From NCBI RefSeq assembly GCF_002091955.1, contig NZ_MKKY01000084.1, forward strand, positions 146,090-210,089: a stretch of DNA of 64,000 nt, written 5' to 3'. The notes under the pieces were generated by a model that was not told the DNA's origin, ran no database searches, and saw only the letters and a list, made by a program, of their open reading frames with translations. Position numbers and translations under genes: made by a program. How positions within the stretch are numbered: the first letter of the stretch is position 1; every line of letters begins with the position of its first letter. This DNA is from Rhodococcus sp. 1168 (GTDB lineage: Bacteria; Actinomycetota; Actinomycetes; Mycobacteriales; Mycobacteriaceae). Positions 8,454-17,972 of this stretch are shown here, piece by piece.

Positions 8454-8704
8454 GCCTCGGGGGTTCCCTCTGCGGACTGACGTGCAGCTGCGTCGGCCTC
8501 CATTGCTTCACGGAGGCTGCGAGGGCGCATGTCCGTCCAGTTCTTCTCCACGTACTCCAAGCACGCTGCACGGGTGTCTTCACCGAAGACGACCTTCCAG
8601 CCCTGGGGGACATCGGAGAATGTGGGCCACAACGAGTGCTGGTCTTCGTCGTTGACCAGCACGAAGAAGCGTCCGTCTTCGTCATCGAATGGATTGGTAC
8701 TCAT
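8450..8704 (-). CDS. MbtH-family protein
   Basis: An 84-residue protein with the hallmark MbtH pattern: [16 protein letters not shown], then [15 protein letters not shown], then WTDMRPRSL. MbtH proteins bind and activate adenylation domains of nonribosomal peptide synthetases, for instance in siderophore assembly. A GTGAGG ribosome-binding site precedes the ATG at 8704. No peptide synthetase is encoded in this window, so its partner lies elsewhere. The alpha/beta hydrolase gene upstream on the same strand could be a loose neighbour. Confidence 0.92.
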   Translation of the reverse strand: MSTNPFDDEDGRFFVLVNDEDQHSLWPTFSDVPQGWKVVFGEDTRAACLEYVEKNWTDMRPRSLREAMEADAAARQSAEGTPEA

Positions 8705-8808
8705 CTCGCCTCACTCGTCGCAAACGTATTGTTATCGGCAGTCTTCAATGTGAAGTGACCCCGACCCTAGCAACGCACAGTATCGCACTCGAGTGCCGAC
8801 GCTGGAGG

Positions 8809-9618
8809 TCAGCTTCGAATAAACTCCAGCACGGCGTTGTTGATCGCCTCGGGTCGTTCCAGATATCCGAAGTGCCCGACGTCGGGAATCTCGACGTATT
8901 GGGCGTCGGGGATTGCCTTTGCCAGCTCGGCGCTCAGGTATGCGGGGATCATCCGGTCGTGCTCGAATCCGACCGACAAGCAGGGCACGGAGATCTTTCC
9001 GTACGCAGCACCTCGGTCGAAATTCCCGTCCATCCCCAGCTGAGCCCGCACGCCCGGTGAGGTGGGAGCAGTCGAGAATTCGAACAGGTCCAGCCAGTCA
9101 CGGGCCGATCGGGAGTCGGCAAGTGTGGTCGGGGACAGATTCATTGCGGCCGTGATCGCCGCGGCGTACTTCGGTGGCAAGGAAGTCTTGGCGTCGGCGA
9201 GTGCACGTTCACCTTCGCCGAGTGTCTTTTGAAACTCGTCGAGACGGGCATGACCGGCGAGGAATACAGCTTTGCGGACGAGATCGGGTCGCGTCAGCGC
9301 TAGTTCCTGCGCGACGCGTGAACCCATCGAAGTACCGACGACATATGCCCTCTCTCCGCCCTCACGAATCAATTCGATGAGTCCGGCGGTATCGGCCACG
9401 AGATCGTCCATCTTCATGCCATGCGCACTCTCCGACGACGGCGCTATCCCCCGATTGTCGAAATAGCAGACGCGATAGCCGGCTTTGACGAGTTCGGGGA
9501 CCTGATGCAGGTCCCACACCCGCCCCGGGCTACCGGTGCCCATGATGAGAACGACCAAATCGCCAGAACCTTTGACCTGGTAATTCAGCGAAATCCCGTT
9601 CACGGTTGCGATCGGCAT
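8809..9618 (-). CDS. Alpha/beta-fold hydrolase
   Basis: A 269-residue hydrolase. The ATG at 9618 has a strong AAGGAG ribosome-binding site; longer in-frame versions do not. The nucleophile elbow is GTSMGS (about residue 95), the acid is probably the Asp in GFEHDRM, and the catalytic His is in VGHFGYLERPE. The YFDNRGIAPSS segment is typical of the haloperoxidase/thioesterase-like branch. Substrate is unknown. It lies 104 bp upstream of the MbtH gene on the same strand; a link to peptide biosynthesis is possible but unproven. Confidence 0.85.
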   Translation of the reverse strand: MPIATVNGISLNYQVKGSGDLVVLIMGTGSPGRVWDLHQVPELVKAGYRVCYFDNRGIAPSSESAHGMKMDDLVADTAGLIELIREGGERAYVVGTSMGSRVAQELALTRPDLVRKAVFLAGHARLDEFQKTLGEGERALADAKTSLPPKYAAAITAAMNLSPTTLADSRSARDWLDLFEFSTAPTSPGVRAQLGMDGNFDRGAAYGKISVPCLSVGFEHDRMIPAYLSAELAKAIPDAQYVEIPDVGHFGYLERPEAINNAVLEFIRS

Positions 9619-9687
9619 GTAACTCCTTTGCTCGTCGGCGGCTGGAAGGAATCTTACGACCGAGCCCGCTAAGCGGTCGACCGGCGG

Positions 9688-9713
9688 GTTTCCGGCTCCA
9701 CTCGGTCGGGTAG
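9688..9713 (+). promoter_or_regulatory. Stress sigma factor (SigF/SigB-type) promoter candidate
   Basis: GTTT at 9688-9691 and GGGTAG at 9708-9713, separated by 16 bp, match the GTTT-N14-16-GGGTAT pattern of actinobacterial SigF/SigB-class promoters. It lies about 75 bp before the CsbD-like gene, whose namesake is a general-stress gene in Bacillus. Confidence 0.45.
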
Positions 9714-9790
9714 TCCAACCTCGTTGCGCGTTCGGCATGTTCATCCTGTCGGGCGAATTCCACCGGGGAGTAGAAGCGAGGGGCACTGCA

Positions 9791-10345
9791 GTGAGCAATG
9801 AGAACGCATCCGAAGAGGCCCGCAAAGGCCTGTTCGACGCAGTCAAGGGCAAGGCCAAGGAGGTTGTCGGGGCAGTAACCGGCAACGATTCCCTCACCAC
9901 CGAGGGGCAGCTTCAAAGCGCCCAGGCCCGCGAACGCGCGGAGGCGAAGGCCACCGAGTTGGCAGCCCAGGCGCAATCGGAAGAAGCCGCCGAAGACCTC
10001 GCTGCTGTACGAAATACCGCCGAGCAGCAGCGCGATGCAGCCAGCGCGAGCGCCGAGTCATCTACAGAGAGCGCCCGTCGCGTCCAGCAGACACAGCACG
10101 TCGCGGCCGAGAAGGAAAAACATCAGACCGTCCGGGACGCGGTTGCCGACGCCGAGGTCGACGCGCGCGCCGAACAGATCGAGGCAGTTGCGGAGGGCCA
10201 GTCCGACGCCGCAGCCGCGACACAGGACGAACTGAAGGCCGTCCAGGAACATGGCGAAGAAGTGGCCGAGGCCCAGGCTGCCCGAGCTGCAGCTGACCGT
10301 GCTCGACGCAACGCCGAATCATTGCGCGAAGACACCAACCCGTGA
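9791..10345 (+). CDS. CsbD-domain stress protein with alanine/glutamate-rich coiled coil
   Basis: A 184-residue hydrophilic protein. Residues about 8-45 match the CsbD pattern (LFDAVKGKAKEVVGAVTGND, then TTEGQLQSA). The rest is a long charged, Ala-rich helix. The GTG at 9791 follows GAGGGG; an upstream in-frame ATG at 9737 would place the start over the probable promoter. CsbD proteins are abundant in general stress, role unclear. The stop codon overlaps the first possible start of the next gene, so both are probably one operon. Confidence 0.75.
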   Translation: MSNENASEEARKGLFDAVKGKAKEVVGAVTGNDSLTTEGQLQSAQARERAEAKATELAAQAQSEEAAEDLAAVRNTAEQQRDAASASAESSTESARRVQQTQHVAAEKEKHQTVRDAVADAEVDARAEQIEAVAEGQSDAAAATQDELKAVQEHGEEVAEAQAARAAADRARRNAESLREDTNP

Positions 10346-10362
10346 ACAGGAGCAGTCCTTCC

Positions 10363-11013
10363 ATGAACGTACTCAGCATCCCGATGTCCATTCTCAGATT
10401 TCAGTACAAGATCGTCCGAATCCCGTTGCATCTATTCGAAACCAGCGTCGTGCAGACGTGGAGTACTGACGCACCCGCTCGAATTGCGTACGAGCGCACA
10501 GTCGGATCGCTCGACAAGGTCGTCGGCGGTGTGCTCGGCGACAAAGATGTCGAGCAACGCGGTGAAGCTCAGGTCCACCTCAGCGAGGAGTTGACCAAAG
10601 CCCGCAAGCTCGAAGCAGACGCCGATGCGACCGAGGCAGTTGCCGACCAGAAGCTGAGGGCTTCTCGTGAAGCAGCCGAGAGGGAACGCAAAGCTGCCGC
10701 CCTCGCCGCAGACGATGCCGCACGGAAGGCACGTGAGCAGGCCGAACAACGCAAGCAGCAGGCCGCTCAGGAAGCCGAAGAGAAGGCCGCCGAAGAGAAG
10801 AAGCGTGCCGACGAGCTGGCCGAAGCACGAGCGGCACAAGCCCGCAACGCGGAGAAGAAGCAGCACGAGCAGATCGCCAAGTCCGAGAAGGCCGCGGCAG
10901 CGCCCGCGGAGTCCGAACTGGCGGACGCCGCTGAAGGCAAAGAAGAGGCCGAGGACAAGAAGGCCGAAGCCGCGCGTATCGAGAAGCTGTTCATGGCAGA
11001 GAAGAACAGCTGA
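10363..11013 (+). CDS. Coiled-coil protein, partner of the CsbD-like protein
   Basis: A 216-residue protein. The first about 60 residues (MNVLSIPMSILRFQYKIVRI, then ARIAYERTVGSLDKVVGG) form a conserved head seen in actinobacterial proteins encoded beside CsbD-like genes. The remainder is an uninterrupted charged helix rich in Ala, Glu, Lys and Arg, certain to be coiled coil. The ATG at 10363 is chosen because the family begins with this motif and AGGAG lies upstream; a GTG at 10342 overlapping the previous stop is possible. Its biochemical role is unknown; a structural stress role is an inference. Confidence 0.65.
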   Translation: MNVLSIPMSILRFQYKIVRIPLHLFETSVVQTWSTDAPARIAYERTVGSLDKVVGGVLGDKDVEQRGEAQVHLSEELTKARKLEADADATEAVADQKLRASREAAERERKAAALAADDAARKAREQAEQRKQQAAQEAEEKAAEEKKRADELAEARAAQARNAEKKQHEQIAKSEKAAAAPAESELADAAEGKEEAEDKKAEAARIEKLFMAEKNS

Positions 11014-11024
11014 CAAAACTGATC

Positions 11025-11066
11025 GAAACACCGAAAGCGTCCCTCTAGGGGCGCTTTCGGTGTTTC
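11025..11066. terminator. Strong bidirectional terminator
   Basis: A perfect 15-bp stem: GAAACACCGAAAGCG at 11025-11039 and its complement at 11052-11066. It lies between the CsbD operon and the broken ABC exporter that runs toward it. Confidence 0.85.
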
Positions 11067-11074
11067 AGAGCCGA

Positions 11075-13628
11075 CTATCGCCCCTGCCAGGCCGACCATA
11101 GTTCGGCGTATCGCCCACCAGCCACGACGAGTTCGGCGTGTGGGCCGGCCACGGCGGGGTCGGCGAGGACGAGCCGCGCGAGTGCCAGCTGTTGTGATTG
11201 GGCGGAGGTCAACTCGTGTCCACCTTCTCCGACAACGGTATCCACGCCGTTGGTCAGAGCGTCGACCCATCGGGTGGCGCCGACGGTCGAGTGCTGTGTG
11301 GACGTCCGCTCGGCTCGCGTCCGGTGCTGCGAGTAGTAGATCCTCGATCAGTGGGCCCGCGAACACGTGTACTTCTTGGCTGACGATCGCGATATGTCTG
11401 CGCAGCCCTTTCTCGCCCAGTTCGGCGAGTGTCGCGCCGCCGATCCGTACCGTGCCGGAGGTCGAGTCGATGGAGCGTCGTCGAAGGAGAACATGAGCAT
11501 GCTGATCGGATAGAACAACCGATGAAACAGCAGCGCAGCTGCCGTCACCTGGCCGACGGTCACGTAATCGTCCTGGACCAGCAGGAATCCGGCGGCCAGA
11601 ATCACCGACAGTCCGACGCATTCGGCGCGGTTGCTGCGCGAACCGAAACGTGTGAACAGTCGGAACACCTCGATGCCGAAGTCTCGAGCCTTGCCCGACG
11701 CTTTGTCGATCTCGGCCAGGTGTGTGTCTTCGAGTCCGTAGGCGCGAACGGTGCGTGCGCCCTGCATGCTGCTGATGAGTGCCTGGGATCGCTCGCCCAT
11801 GGCGACGCGCTCGGCGGCGTAGAGGGGGGCCGATTTCGGCAGGTACCAGCGCAGGGCCAGCACGTACATCGGGATGGCGACCATGCCTGCGAGCCCGAGA
11901 CGCCAGTCCAGGCTCAGTATCGCGACCACGCTCAGCGATACGAGGAGAATCGCGGAGATGATGCGTTCCCTCGCCGACGACGCGTCCATCGTCGACGAGT
12001 ACGACGCGATCCGTCACGGCAAGAACGGCGGGACTGGTCGTGATGAGAATGGTGGTCTGGGCGCGATCGCCGCAATGACGCAGTTCCTTGATCCCGGCGG
12101 CAATGGAGTGCTCGGTGACGGCGTCCACCGCCGTGGTCGGGTCGTGCAGGACGAGCACCGGGGCGGACACCGACGATGCCCGGGCCAATGCGACACGTTG
12201 ACGCTGACCGCCCGACAAGCTGGCCCCTCGATCGGTGACGGCGTGGTCGAGGCCACGCTCGTGCATCGCGACGACATCGGTAGCGGCGGACGCGGCAAGT
12301 ATCCGGTCGAGTTCGTGGTCCTCGCGGGTACGCCCGGCGGATACGTTGGTCCGCACGGTGCCCGCGAACAGGTCTGTGTTGTGCGGTTCCATCAAAACTG
12401 TTCGACGCGCATCGGCCAGTCCGAGTTCACCGAATAGGAGGCCACCGATTTTCACGGTGCCGAGGTAGTCGTCCTCGCAGATCTGCCCGGACAGCACCGC
12501 CGCCAACGCCTCGCCGTCCTGGGGCCGCAATGCCACCACACCGAGAAGTTCCCCGGGGGCGGCCGAAAGATCGAAGCCGTCGAGAGACCGGTAGGCGATG
12601 CCCGCGGCCTCGACATCGGTGGCCGACAGCGCCACGGAACCACCCTCCGCCAGAACGTGATCCGCGCCGAGCACCAAAGCCAGGCGATCGGCTGAACCTC
12701 GCACGACGGCAGCGACACCCGGTAGACGTGACATCGTGGTCAGCGGTTCGATGATGAACTGCGACAGTCCGACCACGGTGATGAGCTCACCCACGGAGAT
12801 TCGCCCCTGTAGCGCGAACAGTCCTGCCGCACCGGCAATTCCGACGGACAGCAGCGCACTGGCCGTCGTCGAGAACCCGAGGTAGATACTGTTGGCTTTG
12901 GCCATCTTCATCGTCGCGCTCGATGCGGTGCGGCTCGAGGCGAAAAATCGGGCCGATGCTGCGTCCTCGGCACCGATACCGCGTAGTGGACGCACCCCGC
13001 CGACCAGGTCGGTCGCCATGCCGGACACTCGTGCAACCTCTGCTTGTTGCGTCGTGGCGGCGTTGGTCAGCAGCGGAGCCGCACGCTGCAGTCCGAACAT
13101 GATGACCGGGGTGGCGATGACGACCGCCAACCCCAACGGAATGTCGATGACCAACAACGCAACTGCGCTGACGAGGGTGGCAGTGATCGCCGCGGCAGTA
13201 CGCGCGACGACATCGAGAATCCACGAGGTCTTCTCGGCGTCGGAGGTGGAAACGGACAGCAGTTCGCCGGACACGAGGTCGGTGCGCACCCCTCGGGGAT
13301 GGAGCACCCGGCCCGCGACCTCGACACGCATCATGTGCGCCTCACGTTCGATCGCGACCACGATGATGCGGGCGCCGAAACGAAACGCATAGGACAGAAC
13401 CACGAACAGTCCAGCCAGAGCCAGCAACGAGATGAGCATCGCGGTTCCGTCACCGGTGTCGATGGCACGGCCGACGATCAGACCGATCGCGACCGGAACC
13501 ATCGTCTCGCAGAACTGATGCACGCAGAGGAACACGGTGGAGATGATCATCAGTGCGCTGGCGTCGCACACTCCGCCGAAGAATCGCTGTACCGGTCGAG
13601 GGGGGGTCGCGGTCGTCGACACACTCAT
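11075..13628 (-). pseudogene. Broken tandem ABC exporter (two half-transporters collapsed together)
   Basis: From the ATG at 13628 one frame encodes a complete transmembrane domain (six segments) and an ATPase domain with signature LSGGQRQRVALARAS and a following Walker B region. It continues until VVLVDDGRVVGEGTHHL near 12000. There the frame is lost. A second exporter's membrane domain appears in another frame (about 11989-11480, with SALISSMQGARTVRAYGLED-like sequence). It breaks again near 11475 into ATPase fragments (GTVRIGGATLAELGEKGLRR and IAIVSQEVHVFAGPL) and ends with an EELWSAWQGR-like tail at 11075. The second gene has lost its N-terminus and Walker A. At least three deletions or frameshifts are needed; the first half alone might still be translated. 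Confidence 0.75.
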
Positions 13629-13828
13629 CGCGTCGCCGAGGAAGAAAAGTGCATTGATCGACCCTTATCCATGCCCCGACAGGGCCCAGGTCGCTTCGAC
13701 GAGCACTGCGCTCGTTCAGAGGAAGTGGCGAGAGGGCGACCAGTTCTCATAGAGTTGGTGCCGACGCGAAAGAAACTTTCGTGGGCACCAACCTGTCGAG
13801 TACGCCAGCAACCACTACGGAGACGATC

Positions 13829-14002
13829 ATGGCCGCCAATACGACCACGGACAAAGACATCGCCGACGACGAGATCGTCCCATTGGCCGACGAGACCGCC
13901 AGCCAGGCGCAGCGCGTCGTCGCTGCATACGCGCTCGACGCAGACGAGTGCCGCATGCTGTTTTCGATGCTGGGCATCGAACCGGCGGCAAAACCCGAGT
14001 GA
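13829..14002 (+). CDS. Small acidic protein (57 aa) upstream of otsA
   Basis: The ATG at 13829 follows ACGGAGAC. The product has an acidic N-terminus (DKDIADDEIVPLADET) and a conserved-looking C-terminal helix (AQRVVAAYALDADECRMLFSMLGIEP) that is interrupted here only for brevity. No domain is recognised. It lies 51 bp before otsA in the same direction and probably shares its mRNA. Confidence 0.5.
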   Translation: MAANTTTDKDIADDEIVPLADETASQAQRVVAAYALDADECRMLFSMLGIEPAAKPE

Positions 14003-14053
14003 TCTCACGCACCAGCAATCGCACTTTCTGAACGATGAACCGATAGGACAGTT

Positions 14054-15508
14054 GTGGCTGACGCCTCGCAGGGTTCCAATTTCGTCGTCGTGGCCAACAG
14101 GTTGCCCGTGGACTTGGAGACGCTTCCGGGTGGAAGTACGCGATGGAAGCGCAGCCCAGGCGGGCTGGTGACCGCCCTCGAACCGATCCTTCGAGCCAAC
14201 AACGGTGCTTGGGTGGGTTGGCCGGGCGTCCCCGACGTCGAGGTCGAGCCGTTCATCGAGGACGAGCTCGAACTGTGTCCCGTCACGTTGAGCGAGCGTG
14301 AAGTAGCCGACTACTACGAGGGCTTCTCCAACGGCACCCTGTGGCCGCTCTATCACGACGTCATCGTCAAACCGATCTACGACCGTTCCTGGTGGAATGC
14401 CTACGTAGAGGTCAACCGTCGGTTCGCCGAGACGACCTCTGCTGCGGCAGCCCAGGGCGCGACGGTGTGGATTCAGGACTACCAGCTCCAGCTGGTCCCG
14501 AAGATGCTGCGGATGCTGCGCCCGGATCTGACCATCGGGTTCTTTCTGCACATACCTTTCCCGCCGGTCGAGTTGTTCATGCAGATGCCATGGCGGACCG
14601 AGATCGTCGAAGGCCTACTCGGCGCCGACCTCATCGGATTCCATCTCGCGGGCGGCGCCCAGAACTTCCTGTACCTCGCCCGCAGACTCGCCGGTCAGGT
14701 CACCTCACGCGGATCCGTCGGGGTGCGGTCCAAGCTCGGATCCGTCCAGGTCGGCTTCCGAACGGTACGCGTCGGCGCGTTCCCGATTTCCATCGATTCT
14801 GGGGATCTCGACGAGAAGTCACGCCGCAAGGCGGTCCGTGATCGCGCCAAGCAGATCCGTAAGGATCTGGGTAACCCGAAGCGCATCATGCTCGGGGTCG
14901 ACCGTCTGGACTACACCAAGGGAATAGACGTCCGGCTCAACGCATTCCGCGAGCTTCTCGAAGAGGGCCGGGTCGATCCAGCCGAGAACATCATCGTCCA
15001 GCTCGCCACACCGAGCCGCGAACGCGTCGAAAGTTACAAGGCGATGCGGGGTGAGATCGAACAGCAGGTCGGCCGTATCAACGGCGAGTACGGCCAGGTC
15101 GGCCACCCTGTCGTGCACTATCTGCATCGACCGATCCCGCGGGACGACCTCATCGCTTACTTCGTCGCAGCAGACGTCATGCTGGTCACTCCCCTACGCG
15201 ACGGGATGAATCTCGTCGCCAAGGAGTACGTTGCGTGCCGTAGCGATCTCGGCGGGTCGCTCGTGTTGAGCGAATTCACTGGTGCCGCTGCCGAACTCCG
15301 TCAGGCATACCTGTGCAACCCACACGATCTCGACAGCGTCAAGGACGCCATCATCGATGCGCTCGAGCAGGCACCCGAGGACGGCCGACGTCGTATGCGC
15401 GCCATGCGTAGGCAGGTGCTCGCACACGACGTCGACCGATGGGCCCGGTCCTTCCTCGACGCGCTGTCGAATCCGCCGCAGGACGGCCAAGCGATAACTC
15501 AGCGCTGA
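14054..15508 (+). CDS. otsA: Trehalose-6-phosphate synthase
   Basis: A 484-residue GT20 glycosyltransferase making trehalose-6-phosphate from UDP- (or ADP-) glucose and glucose-6-phosphate. Visible hallmarks are [11 protein letters not shown] at the N-terminus, [37 protein letters not shown], the [12 protein letters not shown] motif and [16 protein letters not shown] near the C-terminus. Length matches bacterial OtsA. It starts with GTG at 14054. Trehalose is a compatible solute and the sugar of mycolic-acid carriers. The position next to the mas/mce4 block matches mycobacterial gene order. Confidence 0.95.
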   Translation: MADASQGSNFVVVANRLPVDLETLPGGSTRWKRSPGGLVTALEPILRANNGAWVGWPGVPDVEVEPFIEDELELCPVTLSEREVADYYEGFSNGTLWPLYHDVIVKPIYDRSWWNAYVEVNRRFAETTSAAAAQGATVWIQDYQLQLVPKMLRMLRPDLTIGFFLHIPFPPVELFMQMPWRTEIVEGLLGADLIGFHLAGGAQNFLYLARRLAGQVTSRGSVGVRSKLGSVQVGFRTVRVGAFPISIDSGDLDEKSRRKAVRDRAKQIRKDLGNPKRIMLGVDRLDYTKGIDVRLNAFRELLEEGRVDPAENIIVQLATPSRERVESYKAMRGEIEQQVGRINGEYGQVGHPVVHYLHRPIPRDDLIAYFVAADVMLVTPLRDGMNLVAKEYVACRSDLGGSLVLSEFTGAAAELRQAYLCNPHDLDSVKDAIIDALEQAPEDGRRRMRAMRRQVLAHDVDRWARSFLDALSNPPQDGQAITQR

Positions 15509-15521
15509 TCCGACCGATAGG

Positions 15522-15548
15522 CCACTGGAGGCGCCCAGCCTCCCGTGG
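15522..15548. terminator. Terminator between otsA and the Mas genes
   Basis: CCACTGGAGGC (15522-15532) pairs with GCCTCCCGTGG (15538-15548) apart from one mismatch. It lies in the 47-bp space between two convergent transcription units. Confidence 0.65.
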
Positions 15549-15555
15549 ACGGCGC

Positions 15556-16041
15556 TCAGATCGGGGCCAGCTCGCTTGCGAGCCAGCGCCCGTCGACTTT
15601 TTCCATCGTCATCCGAACCCGACTTCCGCTGCTGGCAGCGTCAGGCGCGTCGGTGCTGGTGGTGATCTGGTTGAGGAACAACAGGATCGTCGCATCGTCC
15701 GGATCTGCCGAAACGACAGCGGTGCCCTGCACGGTCACCTGAACGGTGAGCGACTTTTCCTTGGCACTGGGAGCGATCACTTCGGTCACCAACTTGGTGT
15801 ATTCGTCTTTGAAGTCTCCGGTCAGACCGTCTGCCGCAGAGCCCAATTGCTGATCCACATTGTCGAAGTCGTAGGCCAGCATCGCGGTAGCCTGCGCAGA
15901 AGCGGCTGCTACGGCATCGGTACGTGCCTGCTCGGTCTGCTCGTTCTGCCGATACTGATAGAACAACACGCCGACACCGGCGGCAAGCGCCAACACGATG
16001 ACAACGGCCAAGCTGCGCAAAAGAATTGCAGATTTCATCAC
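15556..16041 (-). CDS. Mce-associated membrane protein (Mas), second of pair
   Basis: A 161-residue protein with one N-terminal transmembrane helix (about residues 8-28, SLAVVIVLALAAGVGVLFY) and an extracytoplasmic domain of the Mce-associated type ending in KVDGRWLASELAPI. Mas proteins accompany Mce importers and are thought to stabilise or assist the Mce complex in the periplasm. Its ATG overlaps the stop of the other Mas gene by four bases. It corresponds in position to Rv3492c of the M. tuberculosis mce4 locus. Confidence 0.8.
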   Translation of the reverse strand: MMKSAILLRSLAVVIVLALAAGVGVLFYQYRQNEQTEQARTDAVAAASAQATAMLAYDFDNVDQQLGSAADGLTGDFKDEYTKLVTEVIAPSAKEKSLTVQVTVQGTAVVSADPDDATILLFLNQITTSTDAPDAASSGSRVRMTMEKVDGRWLASELAPI

Positions 16042-16799
16042 GGCACGAACTCCACTCTCGACGCGGTCATCACGTCACCGTCGTCAGCGACTGTTACGCG
16101 CAACCGGAAGTCGCGCGGCTGGGGTTCTTCGGCATCGGAGTTCTTGACCATTGCCCGCGCAGCCACCAGAACATCCGCTGCATCGTCGCTGATGTTCTCG
16201 ATTCCAGCTTCGATGATCTCACCGTTCGAGTCGACACGAGCCTGCTTGACGACGTCGACGAACGGCCCTTCGCGGCCCTCGAACTCGGCCTTGAAATCAC
16301 CACTGGCACCGGCCAGCAAACGGTCCACGTCCTCTTGCGCCGAATCGGGATGAATTGTCGTCAGATTCAACACGGTCTGTCGGGCGGTCTGTACGAATCG
16401 CTCGGCTTGCGCGTCTTCGGCGCTCGTCGCTCGATTTGCCAGGAACAGGTAGACGCCTCCGGCGAGTAGGGCGAGAACCACGACCACGAACAACGACGTC
16501 AGCACTAGGCCGAGCCGGTTCGTTTTCGGATGCGGGGCATCCCCGTCCTGCTCGGGCTTTTCTACTTCCAGCCGAGTCTCTCCCGTCGTCGGCGTTGCCG
16601 GCTTCTTCTCGGCGTCATCCTCGGCGAGGGAGGATTTTGGTTCCTCTTTCTTCAGGTCCGGCGTGTCGACGGGTGAGTCCTGTGCGGTTGCCGGTACTTC
16701 GACTGCGTCCTTCGACGTCGTCTCGCCCGCGATAGGCCCTGCCGGTCGTACTGCCCGACGGCGTGGGCGCCTCGGCGCCGTGCCCTCGTCGTCTGCCAT
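16038..16799 (-). CDS. Mce-associated membrane protein (Mas), first of pair
   Basis: A 253-residue protein with a long charged cytoplasmic N-terminus (about 95 residues, rich in Asp, Glu, Lys and Pro), one transmembrane helix (LGLVLTSLFVVVVLALLAGG) and a periplasmic domain with DSAQEDVDRLLAGASGDF, typical of Mas proteins. It is the first gene of a two-gene operon whose upstream region holds a KstR-type site at 16904. In M. tuberculosis the equivalent genes follow mce4F directly; here a hydrolase gene on the opposite strand separates them. Confidence 0.8.
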   Translation of the reverse strand: MADDEGTAPRRPRRRAVRPAGPIAGETTSKDAVEVPATAQDSPVDTPDLKKEEPKSSLAEDDAEKKPATPTTGETRLEVEKPEQDGDAPHPKTNRLGLVLTSLFVVVVLALLAGGVYLFLANRATSAEDAQAERFVQTARQTVLNLTTIHPDSAQEDVDRLLAGASGDFKAEFEGREGPFVDVVKQARVDSNGEIIEAGIENISDDAADVLVAARAMVKNSDAEEPQPRDFRLRVTVADDGDVMTASRVEFVP

Positions 16800-16903
16800 A
16801 AAAACCTTCCTCGTTGCGTTCAGTGGTCGTGCCGACTAGAACGGGTATCGACCTACATCTCTTTCATATTGTGCACGCTGTGGGTAACAGAACGGTCGAG
16901 AAC

Positions 16904-16917
16904 TAGAACTGGTTCAC
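16904..16917. promoter_or_regulatory. KstR-type operator (divergent mas / hydrolase promoter)
   Basis: TAGAACTGGTTCAC fits the T-N2-AAC-N2-GTT core of the KstR steroid-repressor site. It lies 50 bp before the hydrolase start and 105 bp before the Mas operon, so it can control both. Confidence 0.65.
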
Positions 16918-16966
16918 CAGGCTGATACTCTCACTTCTCGGGTTGACTGCGAGAGGACCACTCCCT

Positions 16967-17908
16967 ATGGCTCACACGCTCACGTGGCACGACGACGTCA
17001 GCCGGCAGGCGCGGGTACTGGCGTATGCCATGCGGATGACGCTGAAACCGGCGTTCAGTCTCTGGCCACTCACCGACAACGGTATCCGAGCGATCGGTCA
17101 CCTCGACCGTGCCGTCGACCGACTCCCGAAACCCAAGCGCGTCACGATCGAGCAGGTATTCCTCGGCGGAGTGCCATGCGAGAAGACGACACACCCGCGG
17201 GTCGCGACGGGATCTCTCGCCGATGCAACCATCCTCTACTTCCACGGCGGAGGCTTCGTATTCTGCGGTTTGGCCACCCACCGGAGCGCCTGCGCGACGA
17301 TGTCCGCTCGCGCAGGTGTCCCCGTGTACTCCGTCGAATACCGACAGATCCCCAACGGCGGAATCGGTACATCCATCGCCGACGCGATGAGCTCCTACCG
17401 CGCTGCGCTGGACACCGTCGCAGATCCGTCCAAGATCATCGTCGCAGGTGATTCTGCCGGTGGATATCTCGCGATGAAGGTCGCCGAACTTGCTGTACTG
17501 GAGGGACTCACGCCGCCGGCCGCGGTGTTGGGGTTCTCCCCTTTGCTCAATCTTGATTTGAAGAGTCATCCGCGGAAGTTCATGAAGAAGGATGCGTACC
17601 TTCCGATGAAGCAGGTTCTTGCACTCGAAGGTCGCTGGCTCGCCGGACCCGACACCATTCCCGGGGTTTCTTCGCCCGTCGATGCCGACCCGTCGATCTT
17701 TCCACCGGTATTTCTTTCGACGGCGGAGAACGAAATCATGCGACCCGACGTCGAATCGATGACCCGAAAGCTCGGCGTCGCCGGCCGAACCGTCGAAACG
17801 CATGTGTGGAGGGGGCAGGTGCACGCGTTCCCCGTCATGGCCAGCGCACTGCCGGAAGGCAAGACGGTCCTGGATCTCGCTGTAGCCTTCGCCGCTCGCA
17901 ACCTCTAG
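16967..17908 (+). CDS. HSL/acetyl-esterase-type alpha/beta hydrolase in the mce4 locus
   Basis: A 313-residue serine esterase. The oxyanion motif is YFHGGGFVF (about residue 95), the nucleophile motif GDSAGGYLAMK (about residue 165), and the C-terminal His is in GQVHAFPVM. The acid is likely within STAENEIMRPD, where Glu stands at the usual Asp-containing stretch. ATG 16967 follows GAGAGG. A KstR-type site 50 bp upstream points to induction by steroids. A role in steroid-ester hydrolysis is an inference. It converges on mce4F with a strong shared terminator. Confidence 0.85.
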   Translation: MAHTLTWHDDVSRQARVLAYAMRMTLKPAFSLWPLTDNGIRAIGHLDRAVDRLPKPKRVTIEQVFLGGVPCEKTTHPRVATGSLADATILYFHGGGFVFCGLATHRSACATMSARAGVPVYSVEYRQIPNGGIGTSIADAMSSYRAALDTVADPSKIIVAGDSAGGYLAMKVAELAVLEGLTPPAAVLGFSPLLNLDLKSHPRKFMKKDAYLPMKQVLALEGRWLAGPDTIPGVSSPVDADPSIFPPVFLSTAENEIMRPDVESMTRKLGVAGRTVETHVWRGQVHAFPVMASALPEGKTVLDLAVAFAARNL

Positions 17909-17926
17909 ACACAACCACCCATAGAC

Positions 17927-17956
17927 CCCACTCGACCGCACCTGCGGTCGAGTGGG
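17927..17956. terminator. Bidirectional terminator between hydrolase and mce4F
   Basis: CCCACTCGACCGCA (17927-17940) pairs perfectly with TGCGGTCGAGTGGG (17943-17956), a 14-bp stem with a two-base loop between convergent genes. Confidence 0.85.
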
Positions 17957-17972
17957 CTCGAAGGGCAAGCGG

